Shown here piece after piece: positions 1 to 6,440 of a DNA stretch of 46,032 nt (position 1 is the stretch's first letter; every line of letters starts with the position of its first letter). The stretch spans positions 1 through 46,032 of the forward strand of contig NZ_NCJH01000025.1 of the NCBI RefSeq assembly GCF_002278925.1, written 5' to 3'. The stretch is from Polaromonas sp. 39-63-25. Its GTDB lineage: Bacteria > Pseudomonadota > Gammaproteobacteria > Burkholderiales > Burkholderiaceae_C. The notes under the pieces were generated by a model that saw only the letters and a list, made by a program, of their open reading frames with translations, was not told the origin of the DNA and ran no database searches. The position numbers and the translations under genes were made by a program.

Positions 1-61
1 GTTGCAAGTCTTCGTCGCGGACGGAGTAAGGCAGATTGCCGACGTAAAGTTTGTTGCCCAT
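1..61 (-). CDS. RRM-domain RNA-binding protein, N-terminal fragment
   Basis: Only the first 20 codons lie in the window; the gene runs off the left edge. The reading (MGNKLYVGNLPYSVRDEDLQ) is the classic start of a bacterial single-RRM protein: the RNP2-like strand LYVGNLPYS is the first beta strand of the fold. Such proteins are small cytoplasmic RNA binders, often cold-inducible. The ATG is fixed by a good ribosome site, AGAGGAG, about 8 bases upstream. Length, RNP1 motif and C-terminal tail cannot be seen. I am sure of the family and unsure of the role. Confidence 0.85.
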   Translation of the reverse strand, partial: MGNKLYVGNLPYSVRDEDLQ

Positions 62-161
62 GAAGGGACTCCTCTAAAACACAATAACAAAAGCGATGGA
101 GTCCCGAAAGCACAACAATCTTCAAACGTACAGCTGTAGCGCGCGAAACTGACCGATCACC

Positions 162-193
162 TGAAGGGTGTGGATGTGAATCCACACCCTTCA
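162..193. repeat. Perfect 14-bp inverted repeat (hairpin)
   Basis: TGAAGGGTGTGGAT (162-175), loop GTGA, then its exact complement (180-193). It lies about 100 bases upstream of the RRM gene start and between that gene and the anti-sigma gene, both of which read leftward. No T-run follows on either strand, so it is not a textbook intrinsic terminator. It could end the sigma/anti-sigma transcript with help, act in the long leader of the RRM gene, or be a protein-binding site. Confidence 0.6.
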
Positions 194-556
194 TGTTATG
201 CGGCCCGACCCGGGGAAGACAAGCAAATATTGCCATCGCCAGGCCGCGCGGACCCGCATGAACACTGGGCTGGCGGCCGGTTTGGCCCCGGAGCGCAGGA
301 GCTGGCGCGCCGGGCGGCGGTGCGGTGCGCCGAAAACAGACCCTCAGAAGAGGAAAGAGCGTTGATTTTCATGGGACAAACAAAAAGTTTGTACCCACTT
401 GCATTTTTCTGGAGACGCGGTCGGGGTGTGTCACCGTGGCAGAGTGCAAAAAACGAATTTTTACGCTGCTCACACAAATGGCCAGCTCTTTTGTGAGAGT
501 CCGCGTTCGTCGGAACACCGGTGGGCCAAGCGGAGTGGCAGCGCGGCGCGCTGGAA
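194..556. other. Non-coding stretch, no gene seen
   Basis: About 360 bases between the 162-193 hairpin and the anti-sigma stop. Short frames are open on both strands but show no conserved-looking product, start site or codon bias. A second imperfect hairpin is present: GGGACAAAC (373-381), loop AAAAA, GTTTGTACCC (387-396), with one bulged base. It may hold the RRM gene promoter and leader; I cannot place a promoter with confidence. Confidence 0.5.
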
Positions 557-799
557 TCAGTCAGGCTTGAGGTTTTGCGTGTCCGGGCTGGTTGCCTCAC
601 CCGCATAGTTGCGCCAGCGACCCATCGCCAGTCGCATGGTGATCAGCTGGTTTTCAAATTGCGGGCAGGCCTTGCAGGCCAGCAGGTGCAGGCGCAAGGC
701 AACGGTATCGGACAGGCGCAAGGCGCGGTCCTCTCGGGCCACCAGCAATGCCGCGGCTTGCTTGCAGGTGCGCATCAGGGGAAGGGACTGGATTTTCAT
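557..799 (-). CDS. Zinc-finger-type anti-sigma factor (80 aa)
   Basis: A small soluble protein directly downstream of the ECF sigma gene (9-base gap), as expected for its anti-sigma partner. It carries the ZAS-like pattern His38-x3-Cys42-x2-Cys45, plus Cys12, and has no membrane segment, so it would be a cytoplasmic zinc-dependent anti-sigma factor rather than a membrane-anchored one. Loss of zinc, or oxidation or metal attack at the cysteines, would release the sigma factor. Role is inferred from motif and position. No clear Shine-Dalgarno site is visible, so translation may be coupled to the sigma gene. Confidence 0.75.
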   Translation of the reverse strand: MKIQSLPLMRTCKQAAALLVAREDRALRLSDTVALRLHLLACKACPQFENQLITMRLAMGRWRNYAGEATSPDTQNLKPD

Positions 800-808
800 G
801 ACGGCCGT

Positions 809-1375
809 TCAGTGGGCTTGTTGGCCAAACCAGTGAATGGCCAGGCATTCGCGCAGACGCAGGCGGGCACGGTGAAGCTGGACATACAGATTGGTCGGCG
901 TGAGCGAGAGTTCCTTACAGACTTCTTCGCAGGACAGCTCCAGCCATTCGCGCATCAGGAACAAACGCCCCAGGGCCGGGGGCAAGCGCTCGACGCAGGC
1001 ATCGAGGACCTTGAAAAACTGGCTTTGCGCCAGGGTTTGCTGTGGATCGCCCCAGTCACCGGGCGGGCTGGCGAAGTGGCCGTCGGCCTGGAAGGCGAGC
1101 TTGTCCAGTTCGTCGGCTTCGTCGTCGGCCCCATGGTCGGGAAGCGAGACCTCCCGGGCGTGGCTGCGGATCAGGTCGATGACCTTGTGCTTGAGAATTC
1201 CGACCAGCCAGGTTTTGAGTTGCGACCGGTTGCCGAATGATTGCGGCTTGGACAGTGCCGCCAGCAGGGTTTCCGAGACGGCGTCTTCCGCCCAGGCATC
1301 GTTGCGCAGCTGCAGCCTCGCAAAACGCATGAGGTAGACCCGGTGTTCAACCAGTTGCTCTTCAAAGGTGGCCAT
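809..1375 (-). CDS. ECF-family RNA polymerase sigma factor
   Basis: 188 aa from the ATG at 1375; a GTG at 1396 would add seven residues, and neither start has a strong ribosome site. The N-terminal half has the region-2 helix pattern (YLMRFARLQL, then AEDAVSETLLAAL and the TWLVGILKHKVIDLIR stretch), and the C-terminal half has region 4 (LPPALGRLFLMREWLELSCEEVCKEL, ending in the DNA-reading helix TNLYVQLHRARLRLRECL). It is divergent from the tlpA-bufABC-doxX genes, and two copies of a spaced promoter motif precede those genes, so it probably drives them. This layout matches ECF sigma factors linked to DUF2282/DUF692 operons that respond to copper or thiol stress. Confidence 0.9.
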   Translation of the reverse strand: MATFEEQLVEHRVYLMRFARLQLRNDAWAEDAVSETLLAALSKPQSFGNRSQLKTWLVGILKHKVIDLIRSHAREVSLPDHGADDEADELDKLAFQADGHFASPPGDWGDPQQTLAQSQFFKVLDACVERLPPALGRLFLMREWLELSCEEVCKELSLTPTNLYVQLHRARLRLRECLAIHWFGQQAH

Positions 1376-1435
1376 GGGTGGCAAGTCTAGCCGCACCGCA
1401 GCGCGGGTGTGCAGAAAAATAATGTGGGCAGGCGC

Positions 1436-1463
1436 GTAAGGATTCCGGCTGCGCGGCGACCAA
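1436..1463 (+). promoter_or_regulatory. Candidate ECF-dependent promoter of tlpA
   Basis: GTAAG at 1436-1440 and GACCAA at 1458-1463, separated by 17 bases that include CCGGC (1445-1449). The same two boxes with the same 17-base spacing and the same CCGGC block recur at 2155-2182 before bufA. GTAA-type -35 and CGAC/AGAC-type -10 elements are typical of ECF sigma factors. It ends 54 bases before the tlpA start. Use by the neighbouring sigma factor is inference. Confidence 0.6.
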
Positions 1464-1517
1464 ATGATTTGAAGTCATTTGCATCGCCTGTAGCTGCAAC
1501 CCACCAAGGACACCACC

Positions 1518-2120
1518 ATGGACACCGCTCATCGCGCATCACCCCCCGCTGGCCCTCACAGCGTTTCCCGTTCCGGCCGGACGTGTTCTGGTCTTGCCGT
1601 GGCCGCCCTCATCGCGCTGTGGATGGCTGCACCCTCGCAGGCGCAAACACCGCCGTCCTCCATGAAGGCGGAAAGTGTTGCTGCCGCGCGAGTGGCCGCA
1701 GCAGCGCCGCACATTGAAGGCAAAACGGTGGAGGGCAAACCCTTCAGGCTGTCTTCGCTCAAGGGCAAGGTGGTGCTGGTGTTGTACTGGTCCACCGGCT
1801 GCGCGGTGTGTCGCGACAAGATGCCCGAGCTGCGGACCAACTACGAAGGCTGGGCCGGCAAACCCTTCGAGCTGGTGGCCGTCAGCACCGACGCACGCAT
1901 GCAGGACGTGCTGGACTATGAAGCCATCATCTCGCGCACGGTGTCGACCCGGCAGCGGTTTGTCCAGCTCTGGGCCGGCGACAGCAGCTACCGCGACAAC
2001 CTGGGCCAACACGCGCAGCTGCCCGCGGGCTACCTGGTCGACAAGTCCGGAAAAATTGTCGAGCGTTACCTGGGACGGATTCCGCCGGAAGCCTGGGACC
2101 GCATTGCCGACCTGCTGTAG
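1518..2120 (+). CDS. TlpA-like thioredoxin-fold protein, exported
   Basis: 200 aa. A hydrophobic stretch at about residues 24-42 ending in PSQAQ looks like a signal peptide or membrane anchor. The thioredoxin fold follows from about residue 62, with active-site motif W-S-T-G-C95-A-V-C98. The cis-Pro region (QLPAGYLVDKSGKIVERYLG) lies near the C-terminus. It would act as a periplasmic disulfide reductase or cysteine-protecting protein. It sits between the ECF sigma pair and bufA, each side carrying the same promoter motif, which suggests it services cysteines of the BufA precursor or other periplasmic thiols under the same stress. The partner is inferred. Confidence 0.85.
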   Translation: MDTAHRASPPAGPHSVSRSGRTCSGLAVAALIALWMAAPSQAQTPPSSMKAESVAAARVAAAAPHIEGKTVEGKPFRLSSLKGKVVLVLYWSTGCAVCRDKMPELRTNYEGWAGKPFELVAVSTDARMQDVLDYEAIISRTVSTRQRFVQLWAGDSSYRDNLGQHAQLPAGYLVDKSGKIVERYLGRIPPEAWDRIADLL

Positions 2121-2154
2121 CCGCCAGCATTTTTTTCACGGTGAGAAAAAGCCT

Positions 2155-2182
2155 GTAAGAAAGCCGGCAGTCGCCAGACCAA
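2155..2182 (+). promoter_or_regulatory. Candidate ECF-dependent promoter of bufA
   Basis: GTAAG at 2155-2159 and GACCAA at 2177-2182 with a 17-base spacer containing CCGGC (2164-2168). It matches the element before tlpA box for box. Having its own promoter would allow bufA to be expressed more strongly than tlpA. Confidence 0.6.
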
Positions 2183-2187
2183 GCTTT

Positions 2188-2227
2188 AACCAGACAGAGA
2201 AACAACACGGGTCTGGTTGGGATTTTT
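2188..2227 (+). terminator. Leader hairpin before bufA, possible attenuator
   Basis: AACCAGAC (2188-2195) pairs with GTCTGGTT (2211-2218) across a 15-base loop, followed by GGGATTTTT. The upstream CCAGACC (2174-2180), inside the promoter motif, is a second copy that could also pair with GGTCTGG (2210-2216). It could end tlpA transcripts, attenuate bufA, or simply structure the 5' leader. The T-run is short, so termination is uncertain. Confidence 0.4.
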
Positions 2228-2256
2228 AACCTGTTCGAATCAACTGGAGATTTCAA

Positions 2257-2562
2257 ATGAACCAACGCGCCCTGATTGCTGCAGCTGCAGCTTCCCTGCT
2301 GTCCACCATGCTGATGGCCACACCCGCTGTCGCCCAGGAAAAAGAAAAATGTTACGGCATCGCCAAGGCGGGCCAGAACGATTGCGCCAACCTGGCCGGT
2401 ACCCATTCCTGCGCCGGTCAGTCCAAGCTCAGTGACGATGCCGGTGAATGGAAATACGTGGCCAAAGGCACTTGCGCCGGCATGAAAGGCATGACGGTCG
2501 ACCAGGCGAAGATGAAAGGCAAGGCCATGATGGACAAGCCGATGATGGACAAGAAGAGCTGA
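2257..2562 (+). CDS. bufA: Bufferin-type precursor peptide (DUF2282)
   Basis: 101 aa. The signal peptide is residues 1-26 or so (ending TPAVA-Q). The mature part has four cysteines, C32, C43, C52 and C73, in the DUF2282 arrangement ([22 protein letters not shown]). DUF2282 proteins with a DUF692 neighbour are the bufferins, secreted copper-binding peptides whose cysteines are modified by the MNIO enzyme. The tail after C73 is unusual: seven methionines and many lysines in 28 residues (MKGM, MKGKAMM, PMM), which suggests an extra soft-metal site. The start is set by CTGGAGA seven bases upstream of the ATG. First gene of the bufABC-doxX operon, with its own promoter motif. Confidence 0.88.
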   Translation: MNQRALIAAAAASLLSTMLMATPAVAQEKEKCYGIAKAGQNDCANLAGTHSCAGQSKLSDDAGEWKYVAKGTCAGMKGMTVDQAKMKGKAMMDKPMMDKKS

Positions 2563-2596
2563 TGGCTTGTTGACTGTTCCCATCCGGGCGAAGCAG

Positions 2597-2612
2597 CCTG
2601 TCCCTGGACAGG
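2597..2612 (+). repeat. Hairpin between bufA and bufB
   Basis: CCTGTCC-CT-GGACAGG, a perfect 7-bp inverted repeat in the 65-base gap between precursor and enzyme genes. No T-run follows. Such a structure could stabilise the bufA 3' end or reduce read-through, giving more peptide than enzyme, which fits the poor ribosome site and GTG start of bufB. Confidence 0.5.
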
Positions 2613-2627
2613 CGTCGCCTTCTGGCT

Positions 2628-3515
2628 GTGACTGATTCCACTTTTTTCACCACGGGCATAGGTTGGCGGCATCCGCACTATGCCTGCCTGCTCGAGGCAC
2701 CACCGGAGCTGGACTTCCTGGAAGTCCATTCCGAAAACTTTTTTGCACGCGGCGGCGCGGCGCTCGCTGTCCTGCATGAGGCCCGCCAGCGCTACCCGAT
2801 CAGCCTGCATGGCGTCGGGCTGGCACTGGGCTCCGCAGTTGGGATTGATCCCTGGCACCTGGAACAGCTCGCTGCGCTGGTCGAGCGCATCGAGCCGGTT
2901 CGCGTCTCGGACCATGCCTCGTTTGCGCGCGGACCGTGGGGGGGCGCCACCGTGCATGCGGCAGATCTGCTGCCGCTTGCCTTTCACCGGCAGTCGCTGG
3001 ATGTGTTGTGCGCCAATGTGCAGCAGGTGCAGGACCGGCTGAAGCGCCGCCTGCTGGTCGAAAACCTGTCCGCCTATGTGCACTTCAACACCTCCGACAT
3101 GAGTGAACCCGATTTTCTTTCGGCACTCGCCAGCCGCAGCGGCTGCGGGCTGCTGGTCGACGTCAACAATATTTATGTGAACGCATGCAACGAGCGGCTG
3201 GCGGGCAACACGGACGACCCGGTGCGCGCCTGCATGGCGTGGCTGGACCAGCTACCGCCGCACGCGGTGGCGGAGCTGCACCTCGCGGGCCACAAGGACT
3301 GTGGTGACATCGTCATCGATGACCACGGCAGCCGCGTGTGCGACGAGGTCTGGCAGCTTTACCGGCATGCGCTGGCGCGTTTTGGCAAGGCGCCGGGCGG
3401 CCTGGCCACCCTCGTGGAGTGGGATACCGACATTCCACCGCTGCAGGTCTTGCTCGACGAAGCGTCCAGCGCCCGCGCGCTGCAAGCCCTGGCGGGCAGC
3501 GCGGTGGCAGCATGA
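2628..3515 (+). CDS. bufB: MNIO-family (DUF692) peptide-modifying enzyme
   Basis: 295 aa TIM-barrel enzyme of the multinuclear non-heme iron oxidative (MNIO) family. The expected metal-ligand stretches are all present: LEVHSENFF (about 31-39), [11 protein letters not shown] with H61, [12 protein letters not shown] (about 91-101), [13 protein letters not shown] with E145, [11 protein letters not shown] with D178 and N180, ELHLAGH with H218 and H222, and VEWDTD (about 263-268). Family members use mixed-valence iron and oxygen to convert cysteines of a partner peptide into heterocycles. The substrate here should be BufA. GTG start with a weak ribosome site; the 3' end overlaps bufC by ATGA. Confidence 0.92.
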   Translation: MTDSTFFTTGIGWRHPHYACLLEAPPELDFLEVHSENFFARGGAALAVLHEARQRYPISLHGVGLALGSAVGIDPWHLEQLAALVERIEPVRVSDHASFARGPWGGATVHAADLLPLAFHRQSLDVLCANVQQVQDRLKRRLLVENLSAYVHFNTSDMSEPDFLSALASRSGCGLLVDVNNIYVNACNERLAGNTDDPVRACMAWLDQLPPHAVAELHLAGHKDCGDIVIDDHGSRVCDEVWQLYRHALARFGKAPGGLATLVEWDTDIPPLQVLLDEASSARALQALAGSAVAA

Positions 3516-4339
3516 GGCCCGACAGCTTCCAGCAGGAGCAGCAGGCCCTGCTGCAGCTGGTGCTGGGCGCGACCGATGGCGCCGGCCTGGCACGCTGGCT
3601 GTCTGCCGGGGATGCCGCCCAGGCGCGGCGCTCGCAACGCGGCCTGCAAGCCTACCGCGCGAACGGCCAGGCGCTGGCGGAACGTGCACTGGCCGCCGCC
3701 TACCCGGTGCTGGTGCAATTGGTCGGCGAGGAAAATTTTGTCGCGCTGGCGCGCCACTTCTGGGCCATCCATCCGCCCCTTTACGGCGACATGGCTTGCT
3801 GGGGGGACCTGCTTGGCGGCTTCATCGGGGCGTCCGCCCAGCTGGCTGATGAGCCCTACCTCGCCGATGTCGCGCATCTGGAGTGGCGCATGCACCTGGC
3901 CGGCAGCGCGGCCGATGTGCCGCCCGATTCGGCGTCGTTTGCATGGCTGGCCACGGAGGATCCGGCAGGGATCACGCTCACCCTGGGCGCGGGCGTGGCC
4001 TTGCTGGCGAGCCCTTATCCGGTGGCCAGCATCGTTACTGCCCACCTCACGGGCAGTCCCAGCCTGCAACAGGCCGGACAAAGGCTGGCGGAGGGCTGTG
4101 CTGAACACGTGCTGGTCTGGCGCCAGGGCTTGCGGCCCCGCGTGCGCGTGAGCACGGGGACTGAACACCGGCTGCTCGAGGCGCTGATGGCCGGCCGGCC
4201 CCTGCTCGACGCCCTGGAGGCGTCGGAGGATGCTCCGGATGCCGTGCCCTTCGATTTCAATGCCTGGCTGGGCGAGGCGGTGCAGACCGGCCTGGTCATG
4301 GGCGTGCATTCATTGCCAACCACCGAAGGAAACACATGA
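3512..4339 (+). CDS. bufC: DUF2063 partner protein of the MNIO enzyme
   Basis: 275 aa, starting at the ATGA overlap with bufB. The N-terminal half (to about residue 95) fits the DUF2063 putative DNA-binding domain: [39 protein letters not shown], followed by [15 protein letters not shown]. The C-terminal half is a less conserved alpha/beta region. In MNIO systems this protein partners the enzyme and probably presents the precursor peptide, so a DNA-binding name would be misleading. Its end overlaps the doxX start by ATGA, so the two are translationally coupled. Confidence 0.85.
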   Translation: MRPDSFQQEQQALLQLVLGATDGAGLARWLSAGDAAQARRSQRGLQAYRANGQALAERALAAAYPVLVQLVGEENFVALARHFWAIHPPLYGDMACWGDLLGGFIGASAQLADEPYLADVAHLEWRMHLAGSAADVPPDSASFAWLATEDPAGITLTLGAGVALLASPYPVASIVTAHLTGSPSLQQAGQRLAEGCAEHVLVWRQGLRPRVRVSTGTEHRLLEALMAGRPLLDALEASEDAPDAVPFDFNAWLGEAVQTGLVMGVHSLPTTEGNT

Positions 4340-4797
4340 TGATGACAAGTAATGGTCGTACGGCCTGGCTGGCGCGCGGCCTGAACGCGTGGGGCGGGCT
4401 GACCCGGACCCTCAATACACTGCAGCCGGCGGCGGCCTTGCTGGCGCGCCTGTACATTGCGCAGGTCTTTTTTCTGTCCGGCCTGACCAAGCTGCGCGAC
4501 TGGGACACCACCGTGGCCCTGTTCACCGACGAGTACCACGTGCCCCTGTTGCCCCCTGCGGCGGCGGCCCTCATGGGGACGGCCGGTGAACTGGTGCTGC
4601 CCGTGCTGCTGGTGCTGGGCCTGTTCGTGGTCAATGCCGTCGCGGTGATCTCGCTCAGCGAGATCGCGCCGGCCGCCCTGCAGCAGCATGTGTTCTGGGG
4701 CACGCTGCTGGCGGGGCTGGCCATTTACGGTGCGGGGCCGTGGTCGCTGGACCGCTGGCTGGCGCCGGCCCTGCAGCGGGTTCGCCGAACTTCATAA
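4336..4797 (+). CDS. DoxX-family inner-membrane protein
   Basis: 153 aa with four likely membrane segments, roughly at residues 36-53, 74-92, 96-112 and 116-133. The signature ARLYIAQVFFLSGLTKLRDWDTTVALF is typical of DoxX. Ribosome site GAAGGA lies before an ATG that overlaps the bufC stop. A DoxX protein is the usual last member of bufferin operons, where it probably links the system to membrane redox or quinone chemistry; that job is not proven. The TAA stop codon overlaps the first bases of a dispersed repeat. Confidence 0.85.
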   Translation: MMMTSNGRTAWLARGLNAWGGLTRTLNTLQPAAALLARLYIAQVFFLSGLTKLRDWDTTVALFTDEYHVPLLPPAAAALMGTAGELVLPVLLVLGLFVVNAVAVISLSEIAPAALQQHVFWGTLLAGLAIYGAGPWSLDRWLAPALQRVRRTS

Positions 4798-4854
4798 GCC
4801 AAATCGGCCATCAGCCCAATAGGGGTGCGCGCAGAATGCTATAAATTCAGGAGC
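4796..4854 (+). repeat. Dispersed repeat, family A, copy 1
   Basis: Begins AAGCCAAATCGGCC at the doxX stop codon, has a CAGCCC block, a GCGC block, and ends GCTATAAATTCAGGAGC (4838-4854). The last 17 bases recur exactly, inverted, at 15686-15702. It lies between convergent genes (doxX and the ammonium channel). I recognise the layout as a short interspersed element common in Comamonadaceae genomes. Confidence 0.75.
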
Positions 4855-4882
4855 AAACGGCGGCGGGTCACCATCGTGGCCA

Positions 4883-6085
4883 TCACCAGTTGACCTCGCG
4901 GTCGGGGGTGGCGCCGATGCGGTGTATCGACAGGTCGGCGCCTTCGTACTCTTCTTCCTGGCTCAGGCGCAGCCCCATGGTGGCCTTGATCAGGCCGTAG
5001 ACCGCGAAGCCCGCCAGCAGCGCCCAGCCCACGCCCATGACCGTACCGATCAGCTGCGCGCCGAGATGCACGCCGCCCAAGCCGCCCAGAGCCTTGCTGC
5101 CGAAGATGCCGGCGGCGATGCCGCCCCAGGCGCCGCACAGGCCGTGCAGCGGCCAGACGCCCAGGACATCGTCGATCTTCCAGCGGTTCTGCGTCAGCGT
5201 GAACATCAGCACGAACACCGCGCCGGCGACACCGCCGGTGACCAGCGCGCCCAGCGGGTGCATCAGGTCCGAGCCCGCACACACGGCCACCAGCCCGGCC
5301 AGCGGGCCGTTGTGCACAAAACCCGGGTCGTTCTTGCCGAGCGCCAGCGCGACCAGCGTGCCGCCGACCATGGCCATCAGCGAGTTGACGGCCACCAGAC
5401 CGGAAATCTTGTCTATGGTCTGCGCACTCATGACGTTGAAGCCGAACCAGCCCACCGTCAAAATCCACGCGCCCAGCGCGAGGAAGGGAATGCTTGATGG
5501 CGGATGCGCCGAGATGCCGCCGTCCTTGCGGTAACGGTTGCTGCGCGCGCCCAGCAGAATCACCGCCGGCAAGGCCAGCCAGCCGCCGACCGCATGAACC
5601 ACGATGGAGCCGGCAAAGTCATGGAACTCGGAGCCGGTCAGGGCCTTGATCCAGGCCTGCACGCCGAAATGCTGGTTCCAGACAATGCCCTCGAAAAAAG
5701 GATAGACAAAACCGACGATCACGGCGGTGGCCAGCAGCTGGGGGTAAAAACGCGCCCGCTCCGCAATGCCGCCGGAGATGATGGCCGGGATGGCCGCGGC
5801 AAAGGTCAGCAAAAAGAAGAACTTGACGAGTTCGTAGCCGTTTTTGGCGGCCAGCACGTCCGCGCCCACGAAAAAGCTCGTGCCGTAGGCCACGCCGTAA
5901 CCGACGACGAAGTACACGACGGTGGACACCGAGAAGTCCACCAGGATCTTGACCAGCGCATTGACCTGGTTTTTCTTGCGGACCGTGCCGAGCTCCAGAA
6001 AAGCAAAACCGGCATGCATGGCCAAAACCATGATGCCGCCCAGCAGGATGAACAAGGCATCCGAGCCCTGTTTTAGTGCGTCCAT
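4883..6085 (-). CDS. amtB: Ammonium channel, Amt/AmtB family
   Basis: 400 aa starting at the ATG at 6085, which has AGAGGGG just upstream; an upstream extension in frame lacks a ribosome site. It is a membrane protein with about eleven helices. The twin pore histidines are H164 (DFAGSIVVHAVGGW) and H314 (VWPLHGLCGAWGG). The Phe gate and GIAERARF signature are present. The C-terminal tail (EEEYEGADLSIHRIGATPD) is the part that contacts the PII protein. Unlike E. coli AmtB there is no long signal peptide. No glnK lies in the window. A near-perfect sigma54 promoter stands upstream, so it should be induced by nitrogen limitation. Confidence 0.95.
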   Translation of the reverse strand: MDALKQGSDALFILLGGIMVLAMHAGFAFLELGTVRKKNQVNALVKILVDFSVSTVVYFVVGYGVAYGTSFFVGADVLAAKNGYELVKFFFLLTFAAAIPAIISGGIAERARFYPQLLATAVIVGFVYPFFEGIVWNQHFGVQAWIKALTGSEFHDFAGSIVVHAVGGWLALPAVILLGARSNRYRKDGGISAHPPSSIPFLALGAWILTVGWFGFNVMSAQTIDKISGLVAVNSLMAMVGGTLVALALGKNDPGFVHNGPLAGLVAVCAGSDLMHPLGALVTGGVAGAVFVLMFTLTQNRWKIDDVLGVWPLHGLCGAWGGIAAGIFGSKALGGLGGVHLGAQLIGTVMGVGWALLAGFAVYGLIKATMGLRLSQEEEYEGADLSIHRIGATPDREVNW

Positions 6086-6156
6086 AAGCCCCTCTTTGAA
6101 TGTTTGAGCAGTTTTAGTGCGAAAGCAGGTTGAAAAAAGCAATAGCACCAAAATCA

Positions 6157-6172
6157 AGCAAAAACTGCGCCA
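6157..6172 (-). promoter_or_regulatory. Sigma54 promoter of amtB
   Basis: Read on the minus strand: TGGCGCAGTTTTTGCT, matching TGGCACRNNNNTTGCW with GG at -24 and GC at -12 correctly spaced and only A-to-G at one position changed. It would start transcription near 6146, giving a leader of about 60 bases. A palindrome GGTGCGCACC (6177-6186) lies just upstream and could bind a regulator, though it is not a standard NtrC site. Confidence 0.75.
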
Positions 6173-6230
6173 GAGCGGTGCGCACCAAGTTGGACGGCTC
6201 CGCCGCTCCATGGACGACCGGGACGCCCGC

Positions 6231-6236
6231 TACAAT
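6231..6236 (+). promoter_or_regulatory. -10 element (TACAAT) of the manganese riboswitch transcript
   Basis: TACAAT sits about 8 bases before the 5' strand of the riboswitch P1 helix, so transcription would begin right at the aptamer. No good -35 box is visible at the usual distance. Confidence 0.5.
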
Positions 6237-6244
6237 GGCGGCTT

Positions 6245-6375
6245 GTCATTGGGGAGTAGCCTCCTTCCCTCCTGCCGTTACGGCGGGGGCGAGAGGGGTT
6301 TGCGTCAACAGACTTGTCCGTCCTGCCACAGGGACGACATGGCGCAAACGGTTCAGACTTGGCGAGACCTTTGAC
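6245..6375 (+). promoter_or_regulatory. yybP-ykoY (manganese) riboswitch aptamer
   Basis: Both conserved ends of the motif are present: GGGGAGTAGCC (6251-6261) and GCGAGACCTTTGAC (6362-6375). P1 forms from GTCATTGG (6245-6252) with CCTTTGAC (6368-6375), two T-T mismatches inside. The helices between include CGTCCTGCCACAGGGACG. It lies directly before a TMEM165-type manganese exporter gene. The 3' strand of P1 is also the 5' strand of the following terminator, so binding of Mn2+ should favour read-through (an ON switch). Confidence 0.85.
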
Positions 6376-6424
6376 TGCACAGCCTCCGTTCAGGCCGGGG
6401 ATGTCGTGCAGTCATGGGTTTTTT
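6372..6424 (+). terminator. Riboswitch-controlled intrinsic terminator
   Basis: TGACTGCAC (6372-6380) pairs with GTGCAGTCA (6406-6414), followed by TGGGTTTTTT. TGAC at 6372-6375 is shared with riboswitch P1, making the two structures mutually exclusive. Confidence 0.75.
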
Positions 6425-6440
6425 CCGGCCGGAGTCATTC

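Noticed and set aside
196-606. 136-codon minus-strand frame downstream of the anti-sigma gene
   Set aside because: Overlaps the end of the anti-sigma gene, no ribosome site, low-complexity basic sequence with no recognisable fold.
521-1240. 239-codon plus-strand frame
   Set aside because: Antisense to the sigma and anti-sigma genes, which show clear domains.
6086-6211. Upstream extension of the ammonium channel to 6211 as a signal peptide
   Set aside because: The extension runs through the sigma54 promoter and lacks a ribosome site, whereas ATG 6085 has a good one.
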